The position numbers were made by a program, and so were the translations under genes. A stretch of 64,000 bases of DNA from Prochlorococcus sp. MIT 0701 (GTDB taxonomy: Bacteria; Cyanobacteriota; Cyanobacteriia; PCC-6307; Cyanobiaceae), in assembly GCF_000760295.1 (NCBI RefSeq), contig NZ_JNBA01000012.1:1-64000 (forward strand), given 5' to 3'. The notes beneath the pieces were generated by a model that was given only the letters and a program-made list of their open reading frames with translations, was not told where the DNA came from and made no database searches. Positions 24,775 to 34,906 of this stretch are shown here, piece after piece (within the stretch, counting starts at the first letter, position 1; each line of letters begins with the position of its first letter).

Positions 24775-25527
24775 TCAATCAGCAGATTCAACAGTTGATG
24801 CCTCAGGAGTTATGTCTTCAACAACTTCCTCCTCAGCTACTACTTCCTCAACTACTAATTCCTCAACAGTTTCCTCCTCAGCCACTTCCTCAACTACTAC
24901 TTCCTCCTCAACAACTTCCTCAGCGGTGACGTTTTCATCTGAACTCCCAGGCCAAGTGTCGCTGAACACATACAGATGGCCAAGCGTACGTTGCCCATAT
25001 TGGCGACGCATCAATTGCCAACCAGGCTCGAAGTCCAACTTAAGGAAATCACTGCTAGAGACCCCAGAACCACCAGCCCTCGCCACGATCAGGGTTGGAT
25101 TAGAGGTGTCCCTAGTGGGGATGGCTAGCAAATGCATATCCCCATCAGTCCTCACCACACTCAAGCGATAGTGAGTTCCTAGGTCATCGCCCCCTATCCG
25201 CAACGAATACCCATTGCCGTCAATGTATCGATTGCAAATCCCGGTGAAATCAAACCTCGCAAGCAGAGGATCAACAACAGCCGGCAAGCTTCCATCTACT
25301 GCAAAACAGGCTCTTTTGCTACTGCGTTGTTCGTAGATATTCAACTGCGACCTCTCACCCTTGCCAATCGGGGCACCCACCAAAATGAATCTGCTCTGCT
25401 CAACAGGGGCTGCTGTAAAGAGAGATCCCTGAGCCTGGACAGATGACGACCATCCAGTCAGGCCCGTCGCACCTACCAGGACCAGAGCAACTGCAGAGGG
25501 GAAATAACGAGCCATCAAGGCCTGCAA
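24775..25527 (-). CDS. Secreted DUF3747-type protein with acidic repeat tail
   Basis: 250 aa. A signal peptide (FPSAVALVLVGATGLTGWSS, cleaved near V-Q-A-Q) precedes a ~150-residue globular domain containing QSRFILVGAPIGKGERSQLN and CNRYIDGNGYSLRIGGDDL, as in cyanobacterial DUF3747 proteins. The last ~50 residues are almost only E and V (EEVVEEEVVVEEV type), encoded by degenerate repeats of a 'tcctcaact(a)act' kind at 24800-24930. The domain function is unknown; the tail could bind cations or tether to a surface. Repeat length is likely to vary between strains. Confidence 0.7.
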   Translation of the reverse strand: MQALMARYFPSAVALVLVGATGLTGWSSSVQAQGSLFTAAPVEQSRFILVGAPIGKGERSQLNIYEQRSSKRACFAVDGSLPAVVDPLLARFDFTGICNRYIDGNGYSLRIGGDDLGTHYRLSVVRTDGDMHLLAIPTRDTSNPTLIVARAGGSGVSSSDFLKLDFEPGWQLMRRQYGQRTLGHLYVFSDTWPGSSDENVTAEEVVEEEVVVEEVAEEETVEELVVEEVVAEEEVVEDITPEASTVESAD

Positions 25528-25598
25528 GATTCTGATCGAATCGTAAAAGTCTGCCGAGCAATCGGCTGCCCCCTAAGGCCGGTTTGTTGAGTCGAATC

Positions 25599-25832
25599 AT
25601 GACCAACAGTGAATCCACCATGCCTGAAGCTGCAACCAGCAGAAGCTTGCCAGTCGCTAAAGCCCCAAGAGATGGATCTCACAAGCGCTTCAAAGCAAGG
25701 CAAAGAAAGAAACAATCAAAACGCGACGCCAAACAGACAAGAAACAGTCAAGGAAAGCATCCTCAAAGGCTTCAGCCAACGCATTCAAACCAGTGGACGA
25801 ACATCAGCCCGCTTGAAGCCATGCTCCTTTAA
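25599..25832 (+). CDS. Possible small basic protein (low confidence)
   Basis: 77 aa from the ATG at 25599 (MTNSESTMPEAATSRSLPVA), very basic in the middle (KRFKARQRKKQSKRDAKQTR). Its 3' end overlaps the end of the convergent def gene by 48 bases. It fills an otherwise empty 250-bp gap and could be a nucleic-acid-binding small protein, but composition alone does not prove coding. Confidence 0.25.
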   Translation: MTNSESTMPEAATSRSLPVAKAPRDGSHKRFKARQRKKQSKRDAKQTRNSQGKHPQRLQPTHSNQWTNISPLEAMLL

Positions 25833-26390
25833 CTCAAGGCTGAGCTCATTCTCATCGGTGACCCTGTCGACAAAAAGGACACCTTCAAGGTGATCCATCT
25901 CGTGCTGGATGCAGCGAGCCATCAGGCCGTCGGCCTTCATTTTGCGTGGTCGTCCCATCTCATCGCGAAAACTGAGCACGATCTCACTAGGCCGCACCAC
26001 ATTGAGATAAACGCCTGGGATGCTCAGGCAGCCTTCCTCATAGGTTTCGACAGTTGCACTGGAGCTAATGATCTCGGGATTGATCAAAACCACTGGCGGG
26101 GTTGTAGGGGTTTCCAGATCTAGGTCAAGAACCAAGAGCTGTTTATGAATTCCCACCTGCGGGGCAGCCAAACCAATCCCCTTAGCTGCATACATGCTGC
26201 GAAGCATGTCCCTCACCAAGTCCCTCACAGATTCATCAACCTTGCCAATCCGACGGGTGGATTGCCGCAAAACCCCATTGCCCAAAGTGTGAATTTGAAG
26301 GGGCGGATGATCAAGCGGCTCCTTCGGGACAGCAACAGAGCCCGTATTTTTTTCGGCCGTACGTGCCAGCTGAGCGAAGCTTCGAGCCAA
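25785..26390 (-). CDS. def: Peptide deformylase
   Basis: 201 aa. All three motifs are present: GIGLAAPQVG, EEGCLSIPG and QHEMDHLEGVLFVD, with the metal ligands C and HxxxH. It removes the formyl group from nascent proteins. The N-terminal ~30 residues are an extension of the kind seen in cyanobacterial and plastid enzymes. It is divergent from the peptidase gene at 26457 with a 66-bp shared promoter region. Confidence 0.97.
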   Translation of the reverse strand: MARSFAQLARTAEKNTGSVAVPKEPLDHPPLQIHTLGNGVLRQSTRRIGKVDESVRDLVRDMLRSMYAAKGIGLAAPQVGIHKQLLVLDLDLETPTTPPVVLINPEIISSSATVETYEEGCLSIPGVYLNVVRPSEIVLSFRDEMGRPRKMKADGLMARCIQHEMDHLEGVLFVDRVTDENELSLELKEHGFKRADVRPLV

Positions 26391-26456
26391 AGAAAAGTCT
26401 CAGCATCAGTTGATTGAGTTTAGGCAACTCCACCGCACATCAGACCCCAAACCGCC

Positions 26457-28415
26457 ATGGAAAGCACAAGCCATGCCCAGCAAAACCAGAACCAAACCAC
26501 TCAACCTCTTTCTGCCAGCCGCGCTCTTGGACGAACACCCACCCTCAAAGAACCGCGCCTGATTGATGACTGGGTGCTTTGGCTGGAGCAACGTCCTCAG
26601 GAGCATGGTCGCACCACTGCCCTTATCCGTCCCTGGGGTGAATCTGACCACCCCCCCCAAGAGCTGACACCGGCCCCAGCCAACCTGCGTAGTCGTATTC
26701 ACGATTACGGAGGAGGGGCCCTAGCAACAGCCTGCCAAGACAACCAGCTACTGATGGCCTGGATCGATGATGCCGATGGCTGCCTCTGGTTCCAGCGCTG
26801 GCAGGGCCTCAACCAGGCCACAAAAAGTAAGAAGGCATTATCTCCGCTCAAGCCTCCGCTTCGCCTCTCAAAACCTAACGATGCCCAACTTGCTGATGGC
26901 CTGATTGACCTACCACGGCAGCGCTGGCTCGGAATCATGGAAGCAGACAAGCGGGACTGGCTGGTGACCTTCTCCCTCAACCATGAGAACCAACCTGCCA
27001 AGGTGTTGCATCGCCCTGCTGATTTTGCTGGTTACGCGATCCTCAGCCCCAATGGAGATCAGCTGGCCTGGGTGGAATGGCAACAACCGGCCATGCCCTG
27101 GGAGGCAAGCCAACTCTGGTGGGCCAGCCTCGACCCTGCTGGTTTGATCAAAAGCTCGGCCTGTCTAGCTGGTAGCAGTCCACTTGATCACAAACAAACA
27201 TCCGTTTTCCAGCCCCTTTGGCTACCCAATGGAGAGCTGGTTGTCAGCGAAGACAGCAGCGGCTGGTGGAATCTGATGGTGGCAAATCTGACGACAGACC
27301 CCACTGTTCCACCCACTTGGCGACGCCCCTGGCCGATTTCAGCCGAAACCGGCATGCCGCAGTGGGTTTATGGCATGAGCACCAGCGCCTGGGATGGAGA
27401 GCAAATTCTGACCGCCATCTGTGACCAGGGTTCTTGGAGGCTGAGCCGCCTGGCCGATGATGGACAAATCAGTAACGTCAACCAACCTTTTGATGATCTA
27501 ACTGGTCTACAGGCGCAGGAAGGTCGAGCCGTAGCCATCGCCAGCAATGCCACCACGGGTCCTGGGCTACTGGAGCTCAACCTCAACTGTGGCAGCTGGA
27601 AGCACACACCTGCCAGTGAACCTTTACTGAATGCTGATGCGATCAGCGTTGCGGAGCCTATCTGGTTTGAAGGCTGCCTTGGGCAGGCAACCCATGCCTG
27701 GTATTACCCGCCAATCAATGGCAGCAAAGGCCCTGCTCCACTGCTTGTCAAAAGCCATAGCGGCCCTACCAGCATGGCCAGCCGCGGTCTAAGCCTCAGC
27801 ATTCAGTTCTGGACGTCTAGAGGCTGGGGAGTGGTGGATGTGAACTATGGCGGCTCCACTGGATTTGGCCGTGCATACCGCGAACGCCTGCGGGGAGGCT
27901 GGGGAGAAGAAGACGTCACGGATTGCGCCGAAGCAGCACGTGCATTAGTGAAATGCAAGAAGGCAGATCCAACACAAATCGCCATTGAAGGAGGTAGTGC
28001 CGGTGGGTTTACCACCCTGGCCTGCCTTTGCTTCACCGATGTATTTCGCGCTGCTGCCTGCCGTTATGCAGTGACTGATCTCACCGCCATGGCCGAGGAC
28101 ACCCATCGATTTGAATCTCGATACCTCGATCACCTGATAGGCCGTTGGCCCGAGCAAAGACAACTTTACGAAAACCGCTCACCTCTCCTACATGCCAACA
28201 AGATCCAATGCCCAGTGATCTTCTTTCAGGGACTTCAAGACAAGGTGGTTCCCCCAGAGCAAACAGAACAGATGGCCAATGCCCTACGAGAAAACGGCAT
28301 ACCAGTTGAACTCCACATTTTTGAGCAGGAAGGCCACGGCTTTCGCGACAGTGCTGTCAAGATCAAAGTCTTAGAAACAACTGAGCAATTCTTCCGCCGT
28401 CACCTAAAGCTCTAG
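26457..28415 (+). CDS. S9-family serine peptidase (acylaminoacyl-peptidase-like)
   Basis: 652 aa. The N-terminal ~380 residues form a beta-propeller-like region; the C-terminal alpha/beta-hydrolase has the nucleophile elbow IEGGSAGGFTTLAC, the aspartate in FQGLQDKVVPPEQ and the histidine in FEQEGHGFRDS. The upstream N-Y-G-G-S-T-G-F-G-R is the usual oxyanion-loop segment. Such enzymes cut short peptides, often acylated ones. No signal peptide, so it is probably cytoplasmic. Its end overlaps the sufS stop by four bases (convergent). Confidence 0.9.
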   Translation: MESTSHAQQNQNQTTQPLSASRALGRTPTLKEPRLIDDWVLWLEQRPQEHGRTTALIRPWGESDHPPQELTPAPANLRSRIHDYGGGALATACQDNQLLMAWIDDADGCLWFQRWQGLNQATKSKKALSPLKPPLRLSKPNDAQLADGLIDLPRQRWLGIMEADKRDWLVTFSLNHENQPAKVLHRPADFAGYAILSPNGDQLAWVEWQQPAMPWEASQLWWASLDPAGLIKSSACLAGSSPLDHKQTSVFQPLWLPNGELVVSEDSSGWWNLMVANLTTDPTVPPTWRRPWPISAETGMPQWVYGMSTSAWDGEQILTAICDQGSWRLSRLADDGQISNVNQPFDDLTGLQAQEGRAVAIASNATTGPGLLELNLNCGSWKHTPASEPLLNADAISVAEPIWFEGCLGQATHAWYYPPINGSKGPAPLLVKSHSGPTSMASRGLSLSIQFWTSRGWGVVDVNYGGSTGFGRAYRERLRGGWGEEDVTDCAEAARALVKCKKADPTQIAIEGGSAGGFTTLACLCFTDVFRAAACRYAVTDLTAMAEDTHRFESRYLDHLIGRWPEQRQLYENRSPLLHANKIQCPVIFFQGLQDKVVPPEQTEQMANALRENGIPVELHIFEQEGHGFRDSAVKIKVLETTEQFFRRHLKL

Positions 28416-29716
28416 CTGTGCTGTCTTAGGAAGCCAATCGTCGCAACCAATTCCTCAGCAAAGCGATCGACTTCTTCTGGTGTGTTGGTGAAGCTCAGGC
28501 TGGCACGAGCTGATCCAGGTATCCCATAGTGACGATGCAAAGGCTGGGTGCAATGGTGGCCGCTACGAATACAAATGCCTGCTGAATCAAGCAAGGCGCC
28601 AATATCATTGGGATGCAAGCCATCAACCGTGAAAGCCGCCAGGACGGCTCGATCAGGCTCCTGCTGAGGAGTTGGGCCCAGAATCGTCAACCCATCGATG
28701 TCTTGAAGGCGATCAAACAATTGCAGCGTGAGCTGCTGCTCCCAAGCGTGGATACGATCAAGGCCAACCTGCTTCAGGTAGTCGAGCGCAACGCCCATAC
28801 CAATAGCTTCCCCGATAGCAGGGGTACCTGCTTCAAACTTGTAGGGCAGATCAGCCCAGCTGCTGTGGTCGAGATAAACATCCTGAATCATTTCGCCACC
28901 GCCGAGGAAAGGCGGCATGGCATCAAGCAACTCCTCTCGAGCCCAAAGAAAACCCATCCCGGTAGGACCACACAATTTGTGGGAAGAACCCACGAGAAAG
29001 TCACATCCAAGCCGGGACACATCCACAGGCATATGTGGCAAGCTCTGGCAAGCATCCAGCAACACCAGAGCACCGAAGCGATGAGCCTCTGCAGTGACCT
29101 CAGAGATAGGGTTAAAACAACCCAGCACATTGCTCAAGTGAGCCAGGCTGACTAAACGGGTGCGCTCTGAGAGCTTGTGCCGTAGATCATTTAAATCAAG
29201 CTCCCCGCAATCGGTGAGGTCGACAAAGCGCAGCACACAACCTGTTCGCTTGGCAAGCATCTGCCAAGGGACAATGTTGCTGTGGTGCTCCATCAAGGTG
29301 AGCAGCACCTCGTCACCCTCATGGAGGTTGGCATCTCCCCAACTGCGAGCCACCAGGTTGATAGCCTCACTCGCATTCCTGGTGAAAACGATTTCCCGCG
29401 CGCTTGAGGCAGCAATGAAATCAGCCACCTTCTGACGTGCTCGTTCAAAATCCTCTGTAGCCCGAACACTCAACTGATGGGCACCACGGTGCACATTGGC
29501 GTTGTCATGGTCGTAGTAGTGCTGCAATGCTTCCAGCACCTGCCGCGGCTTCTGACTTGTCGCGGCATGGTCCATGTAAATCAAGGGCTGGCCTAAGCAG
29601 GCGGTCTGCGCCAGTAGCGGGAAATCCGCTCGCGTGAGCTCTGCCAGGTTGGCTGAAGCTTCTACAGCAGCCATAGCCAACGGCATGCTCTGCTCTGAAC
29701 TAACGGAAGAGGTCAT
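28412..29716 (-). CDS. sufS: Cysteine desulfurase SufS
   Basis: 434 aa from the ATG at 29716 (MTSSVSSEQSMPLAMAAV). PLP-enzyme motifs are clear: IYMDHAATSQKPRQVLEAL, NVHRGAHQLSVRAT, the lysine in FLVGSSHKLCGPTGMGFLWA and the persulfide cysteine loop IRSGHHCTQPLHRHYG. It supplies sulfur to the SufBCD scaffold for Fe-S cluster assembly. Last gene of the sufBCDS operon; its start lies just past the end of sufD (stop 29724-29726). Confidence 0.97.
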   Translation of the reverse strand: MTSSVSSEQSMPLAMAAVEASANLAELTRADFPLLAQTACLGQPLIYMDHAATSQKPRQVLEALQHYYDHDNANVHRGAHQLSVRATEDFERARQKVADFIAASSAREIVFTRNASEAINLVARSWGDANLHEGDEVLLTLMEHHSNIVPWQMLAKRTGCVLRFVDLTDCGELDLNDLRHKLSERTRLVSLAHLSNVLGCFNPISEVTAEAHRFGALVLLDACQSLPHMPVDVSRLGCDFLVGSSHKLCGPTGMGFLWAREELLDAMPPFLGGGEMIQDVYLDHSSWADLPYKFEAGTPAIGEAIGMGVALDYLKQVGLDRIHAWEQQLTLQLFDRLQDIDGLTILGPTPQQEPDRAVLAAFTVDGLHPNDIGALLDSAGICIRSGHHCTQPLHRHYGIPGSARASLSFTNTPEEVDRFAEELVATIGFLRQHS

Positions 29717-29723
29717 GATCGGC

Positions 29724-30977
29724 TCAAACCCCATCCAACAATCGAGCTAATGGCCGCCAGGCCCCTGCAGTCGATGGGAGCATGCAAATCACCTCATCAC
29801 AAAACGCGCGCAGTAAAAGCTGTGCGGCTTGATCAGGAGAAATTCCGCGACTTTGAAGATAAAAAAGTGCCTCCGGCTGCAGCCGACTCACAGTGGCCCC
29901 ATGGGCGCATTTCACATCGTCAGCAACAATTTCCAACTCAGGCTTGGTATCAATTCGGGCCCGATCTGAGAGCAGCAAGCTACGACTTAGCTGAGCGGCA
30001 TCAGTACGCTGCGCCTCACGAGGCACCTGCACCACCCCATTAAAAACACTGCGGCCATGACCTGCCGCAACTGCCTTGTGAAGTTGATCCAAAGTTCCTT
30101 CTGGGCCATTAAAACGCACGCAGGAATGAGTATCAGCAAGCTGATTAGCCTGCACCAGTTGAAGGGCCCGCAATTGACTCTTAGCACCACCATTCAACTG
30201 AATCAATTGGGGCTCATGACGAATCACACCCCAACCTTGACAGACACTCACCAGGGAAACATCACTGCTTGGTTCCTGCTCAACATCAAGATGAGCCAAC
30301 AATGCAGCTTGAGGATGGCCGAAAGCTAGAAGGCCATGACGCAACTTGGCCTCACTTTGCAAGTGGGCTTCCACCAAAACACTGGTGAGATTGGCACCTG
30401 AACTCAGCTGAACTTGTAGCAGCTCAAGCTTGGCCTTTTCCTCAAGCAGCAAGAGCACCCGCACGGCAAAAACACCCCGATCGGCGCCGGCATCACACAC
30501 CAATTCAAGAGGGTTATCAACTGTCCCGCGAACCCGCAAGCCAATGACTTGTGAAGCGATGGCCTGATTAAGCGCCACCGGCCATTGGCCTTTGGATGTC
30601 GCCAGGTTGAAAGTTTGCCCAAGGGAATGCTTGAGTTCCGCATCACTAAGCGGCGACAGGCCCTTCGGGAGAGTCACTCCAGCGAAAGGATCCTGCCCCG
30701 TCCCTAAGACCAGACGTGTCACCTGATCAGAAACACTAGGAGCCGATGGCTCACCTAGAGAGCGAATCTGTCGAGGCTCAAGTTCAGCGATGGGTGCAAG
30801 ATCACAAAAACGCCATGCCTCCTGTCGACGATGAGGAGCAGAGAGGGTTTCAAGCTGATTACGCGACTGAGCCTGGCAGGCAGCCATCGGACCTGATGGG
30901 GCTTCCAGACTGTGCAAGAGCCGCTCACACCAGTCATCGAGAGCTGAGGAGTTCTTGATGGGGGATTCCACCATCAA
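29724..30977 (-). CDS. sufD: Fe-S assembly protein SufD
   Basis: 417 aa. The beta-helix core typical of SufB/SufD paralogues ends with [36 protein letters not shown] (in two parts) and a short C-terminal helix. The conserved C-A-H-G-A-T is the SufD signature whose histidine takes part in cluster assembly on SufBD. The start overlaps the SufC stop (ATGATG context). It forms SufBC2D with its neighbours. Confidence 0.96.
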   Translation of the reverse strand: MMVESPIKNSSALDDWCERLLHSLEAPSGPMAACQAQSRNQLETLSAPHRRQEAWRFCDLAPIAELEPRQIRSLGEPSAPSVSDQVTRLVLGTGQDPFAGVTLPKGLSPLSDAELKHSLGQTFNLATSKGQWPVALNQAIASQVIGLRVRGTVDNPLELVCDAGADRGVFAVRVLLLLEEKAKLELLQVQLSSGANLTSVLVEAHLQSEAKLRHGLLAFGHPQAALLAHLDVEQEPSSDVSLVSVCQGWGVIRHEPQLIQLNGGAKSQLRALQLVQANQLADTHSCVRFNGPEGTLDQLHKAVAAGHGRSVFNGVVQVPREAQRTDAAQLSRSLLLSDRARIDTKPELEIVADDVKCAHGATVSRLQPEALFYLQSRGISPDQAAQLLLRAFCDEVICMLPSTAGAWRPLARLLDGV

Positions 30978-31762
30978 GTCATCTCCAGTGCATCCAATTC
31001 ACGATCCACCCATTCATAACCTCGTTGCTCCAACTCAAGAGCCAGCGCCTTATCACCGGAGCGCACAATCCTCCCCGCGGCCATCACATGCACGTAGTCG
31101 GGTTTGATTAGATCAAGTAGACGCTGGTAATGAGTAATCAACAGGGTGGCATTATCAACATTTGCGAGTTGATTGACACCCCCAGAAACGATGCGCAAAG
31201 CATCGATATCCAAACCGGAATCGGTTTCATCGAGAATCGCTACAAGAGGTTCTAGTAAAGCCATTTGCAAAATCTCATTGCGCTTCTTCTCTCCACCACT
31301 GAAGCCCTCATTCACCGAACGGTCTAGAAAAGCTGGGTCCATCTGCACCAAGCCGAGACGCTCACGCACAAAGTCTTCGAACGCAAAGGTGTCCAATTCC
31401 TCCAGGCCTTGTTCTAGGCGACGGGCATTCGTAGATACCCGCAGGAACTCAAGATTACTCACACCAGGAATCTCAACCGGGTACTGAAAGCCGAGAAAGA
31501 GCCCAATTCGAGAGCGCTCATCTGGCTCAAGAGGAAGTAAATCCTCACCGCGATAAAGAACACTGCCCTCCGTGACTTTGTAAGCAGGATGCCCTGCCAA
31601 GACCTTAGACAAAGTGCTTTTGCCGCTGCCATTACGACCCATCAAGGCATGAATCTCGCCTGCACGGATGGTGAGATTTACTCCATTAAGAATAGGCTGA
31701 TCATCAACGCAGGCACACAAGTCGCGTATCTCTATCAGTACTGGAGCATCGAGAGAAATCAC
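30974..31762 (-). CDS. sufC: Fe-S assembly ATPase SufC
   Basis: 262 aa from a GTG start. ABC-type ATPase: Walker [18 protein letters not shown], signature [17 protein letters not shown], Walker [17 protein letters not shown] and the GFSGGEKKR variant unique to SufC. It powers the SufBCD scaffold. Operon position is B-C-D-S. Length is normal (about 250-260 aa). Confidence 0.97.
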   Translation of the reverse strand: MISLDAPVLIEIRDLCACVDDQPILNGVNLTIRAGEIHALMGRNGSGKSTLSKVLAGHPAYKVTEGSVLYRGEDLLPLEPDERSRIGLFLGFQYPVEIPGVSNLEFLRVSTNARRLEQGLEELDTFAFEDFVRERLGLVQMDPAFLDRSVNEGFSGGEKKRNEILQMALLEPLVAILDETDSGLDIDALRIVSGGVNQLANVDNATLLITHYQRLLDLIKPDYVHVMAAGRIVRSGDKALALELEQRGYEWVDRELDALEMT

Positions 31763-31811
31763 TATGAGAAACGAAAAGAATTAGGAGAGGTTAAGCCAAC
31801 GCAGCAATTCA

Positions 31812-33254
31812 TTATCCAACCGAACCCTCCAATTTCAGAGCCAATAGCTTATCAGCCTCAGCAGCAAACTCCATTGGCAACTGACTAAAAACATCTCGAC
31901 AAAATCCACTAACAATCATCGAAATTGCAGCTTCAAAATCTATGCCCCGGCTCTGAAGATAAAAAAGCTGATCTTCTGAGATTCTGCAGGTACTGGCCTC
32001 ATGCTCAATACTGGCATCAGGCTGCTGACTGCGTATATAGGGATAGGTGTTGGCTCCTGCCTGGTCACCAATCAGCATGGAATCACACTGGCTGTAATTC
32101 TTGGCATTGACAGCCTTTGGACCCATCTGTACCAAACCGCGATAGCTGTTCGCAGAATGGCCTGCGCTGATGCCCTTGCTCACAATCGTAGAGCGAGTAC
32201 GAGGCCCTAGATGGATCATTTTTGTACCCGTATCTGCCTGCTGACGATGATTTGTGAGAGCAACGGAATAAAATTCACCTACGGAATCAGCACCTTGCAA
32301 GATGCAACTTGGATACTTCCAGGTAATCGCTGAGCCTGTTTCTACTTGTGACCAACTAATTTTACTGCGCTCACCACAGCAATGCCCTCGCTTGGTGACA
32401 AAGTTGTAAATACCTCCAACGCCATTCTCATCACCGGCATACCAGTTTTGCACCGTGGAATACTTGATCGAAGCATCATCAAGTGCCACCAACTCCACAA
32501 CAGCAGCATGGAGTGTATTGGTATCAAACATCGGAGCTGTACAACCCTCGAGATAACTCACTGATGCCCCCTCTTCTGCAACAATCAAAGTCCGCTCAAA
32601 TTGTCCAATATCGCCCGAATTAATACGAAAATAAGAAGATAATTCCATCGGGCATTCCACACCCCTAGGGATAAAAACAAAAGAGCCATCGCTGAAAACA
32701 GCTGAGTTCAACGCTGCAAAATAATTATCATTCGAAGGCACAACTGTGCCAAGATATCTGCGAACCAATTCTGGATACTCATTCACAGCATCAGTAATGG
32801 AACAAAAGACCACTCCATGCTCAGCAAGCTTTTCTTTATAGGTGGTTGCAATCGAAACGCTGTCAAATACTGCATCAACAGCCACATTTGATAAGCGCTT
32901 TTGTTCACTAAGTGGAATACCAAGCTTATCAAAAGTTTCCAACAAAGTCGGATCAACCTCATCAAGGCTATTTTTTTTCTCCTTCTGTTTAGGTGCCGCG
33001 TAATAAACAATATCTTGATAATCTATCGGTGGATAACCAAGGCCTGCCCAATCAGGTGCCTGCAATTTAAGCCAGTGCCGATAGGCCCTGATCCGAAAAT
33101 CAAGCAGGAACTGCGGCTCATTTTTCTTTTCCGAAATCAAGCGAACAACGTCTTCATCAAGACCCTTAGGGATCTTTTCAGTTTCGATCTCAGTAACAAA
33201 CCCATACTTATAAGGCTGTGAAACAAGCTGCCCAACGTGGCTTTGGCTGGTCAT
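31812..33254 (-). CDS. sufB: Fe-S assembly scaffold SufB
   Basis: 480 aa from the ATG at 33254 ([20 protein letters not shown]), the usual start of cyanobacterial SufB; the upstream 13 codons are probably not used. [16 protein letters not shown] and the C-terminal [19 protein letters not shown] match SufB. First gene of the operon, with 49 bases to sufC. Its 5' part seems AT-richer than the neighbours. Confidence 0.97.
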   Translation of the reverse strand: MTSQSHVGQLVSQPYKYGFVTEIETEKIPKGLDEDVVRLISEKKNEPQFLLDFRIRAYRHWLKLQAPDWAGLGYPPIDYQDIVYYAAPKQKEKKNSLDEVDPTLLETFDKLGIPLSEQKRLSNVAVDAVFDSVSIATTYKEKLAEHGVVFCSITDAVNEYPELVRRYLGTVVPSNDNYFAALNSAVFSDGSFVFIPRGVECPMELSSYFRINSGDIGQFERTLIVAEEGASVSYLEGCTAPMFDTNTLHAAVVELVALDDASIKYSTVQNWYAGDENGVGGIYNFVTKRGHCCGERSKISWSQVETGSAITWKYPSCILQGADSVGEFYSVALTNHRQQADTGTKMIHLGPRTRSTIVSKGISAGHSANSYRGLVQMGPKAVNAKNYSQCDSMLIGDQAGANTYPYIRSQQPDASIEHEASTCRISEDQLFYLQSRGIDFEAAISMIVSGFCRDVFSQLPMEFAAEADKLLALKLEGSVG

Positions 33255-33628
33255 AATTGATAGCCGATCAGAAGGGAGTGAGGGTTTTGACACCCTCTAG
33301 ACAAAGGCCTTTGCTTGTGAAATATGGAGGGCCCCATCTGGCATGGCATCGAGAAAAAGGATGGGCCAATCAACTTAGGCACGACGACATGAATAAACAA
33401 GAAGCCGTTGAAGGCTCTCAGGAGAAACGAAACCAATAGGTTTCGATTCAAGCAGCCTAGGGCAAAAGGCCTTGAGGTGACTGGCCGCTTGGTGAAGCAC
33501 TGTTCAAGACTCAACCAGATTGTGTCCATAGGATTGCGGATTGAACCCTGCCTTAAACCTGATCTAACGCAACCTCTCCCGCCACCTTCTGTTTCTGCGT
33601 GGCATGGTTATAGGAGCACTAACTATCC
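33255..33628. promoter_or_regulatory. Shared sufB-sufR control region
   Basis: 374 bases between two divergent genes, expected to hold both promoters and the SufR operator. SufR of Synechocystis binds an inverted repeat of CAAC and GTTG half-sites; I see a partial match (CAACCAGATTGTG near 33518) but no perfect one, so no operator is called. A short ORF at 33257-33439 is not credible. Confidence 0.5.
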
Positions 33629-34276
33629 ATGACCACAGAGGCGCAGGCACCTACCCGCGAAGCAACCCTCACTCTGCTATTGCGGCAGGGTGAGAGTAGT
33701 GCGGCAAACCTGGCTGCATCGTTGGGCATCTCAGTCCAAGCAATGCGTCGCCATCTACGCAGCCTCGAAGACGATGGTCTGGTAGAGGCCAGCCCAACTC
33801 CCTCAGGCCCAGGGCGACCCTCGAACCTCTGGCAATTGACAACGCAGGGACACCATCACTTCCCTGATGGCAGTGAGCATTTCGCCCTCGGCTTGATGGA
33901 GTCCATGACAGCCGCCCTGTCTCCCGAGACATTTACGTCACTACTAAGTCAACAAGCACTCAAAAAAGCCAACCTCTACCGCCATCAGCTCGGCTCAGGT
34001 TCAATCCAGGATCGCCTTGAGAAGCTGGTGGAATTACGTCGCCAAGAGGGATATGAAACGGAATGGCAGCCCGCCCCAGATGGTATTGGCTGGTTCATCA
34101 AAGACTTTCACTGTTCCCTGCAAAGAATTGCAGAGGAGTATCCATCGGTTTGCGAGCAGGAATTACTGCTCATGAGACAAACATTCCCCGACTGCTTGAT
34201 TGATCGAGTGAACTGGCGTCTGGAATACGGCAATTGCTGCGGCTTCCAAATCAAGCCAACTCAAGGTCATGACTGA
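33629..34276 (+). CDS. sufR: Fe-S-sensing repressor SufR
   Basis: 215 aa. The N-terminal winged helix (TLTLLLRQGESSAANLAASL; ISVQAMRRHLRSLEDDGLVE) belongs to the DeoR-like type. The C-terminal domain has the cysteines expected to hold a [4Fe-4S] cluster: the H-C-S site, S-V-C-E, P-D-C-L and N-C-C-G-F. SufR represses sufBCDS when clusters are plentiful and relieves repression when they are lost. Its divergent placement beside the operon is the standard cyanobacterial arrangement. Confidence 0.92.
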   Translation: MTTEAQAPTREATLTLLLRQGESSAANLAASLGISVQAMRRHLRSLEDDGLVEASPTPSGPGRPSNLWQLTTQGHHHFPDGSEHFALGLMESMTAALSPETFTSLLSQQALKKANLYRHQLGSGSIQDRLEKLVELRRQEGYETEWQPAPDGIGWFIKDFHCSLQRIAEEYPSVCEQELLLMRQTFPDCLIDRVNWRLEYGNCCGFQIKPTQGHD

Positions 34277-34906
34277 GTAGGAAACGTAGTAGGGGAATCC
34301 TCTCAGCCTGGAAGGCCTTAGCCAGATCCAAGCCAGGCTCAATCCAATCCGCGACAGCGAAAACAATTCCATCCTTGCGGCTAGACAGACACCCTCCCAA
34401 GCCAGCGCAATCGCTGCATGGATGAGCAAAAGGTCACCAACACCGCAACAGCCAAACCTGCAAGCTGCACCTTTGCCTTTCCGATCGTGATTTAGACCAC
34501 TGCCATCGGCAGTGCCCCAGGCCATATCTTCTAGCAATCCCGTGGAGGCAGACCAGCGGAGTCCTTGCCCTGGATGCAGTCACAAGCAAAGGCACCTATG
34601 CATCTCATTAAAGGGGGAGGGAACAGCCCCGCAATGATCTGCATGGCCAAGGTGCATGTCACAGCATTGAGCTCTGAACCATCCCTGCTCGGGAACAGAT
34701 CAACAGAAGGTCCCATTCACGGCGAAGAGCAAAGCTGAATTTTTTATTTGTAGGTGCGCTCAATTGAGCGTCACCTGCAGATCCCAGTGCTGTCAGTAGA
34801 TGCTGACCACCAGAGCTCTAACCACCCGTAAACGACCAATTGCCCACAGAATGTGATCCCAAACAAAAACGGAGTGTTTTTAGACGTGACCCAAGCCTTA
34901 TCTTCT
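34277..34906. other. 630-bp intergenic region with little coding evidence
   Basis: Open frames exist on both strands, but none has convincing protein character; a minus-strand one (34163-34537) overlaps the end of sufR and is probably a shadow. The region contains one strong inverted repeat (34752-34776). It could hold decayed sequence or an unannotated RNA. Confidence 0.4.
34752..34776. repeat. Near-perfect 12-bp inverted repeat
   Basis: AGGTGCGCTCAA pairs with TTGAGCGTCACCT with one bulged base and almost no loop, centred on the palindrome GCTCAATTGAGC. A T-rich run lies on its left side. There is no T run in the right position for a terminator on either strand, so an operator or cruciform is as likely. 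Confidence 0.5.

Noticed and set aside
33257-33439. A 60-codon ORF in the sufB-sufR control region.
   Set aside because: It lacks protein character and sits in a divergent promoter region.
33500-33540. SufR operator (CAAC...GTTG repeat).
   Set aside because: Only a partial match is present, so no site is called.
34163-34537. A 124-codon minus-strand ORF after sufR.
   Set aside because: It overlaps the sufR 3' end and looks like an antisense shadow plus random extension.
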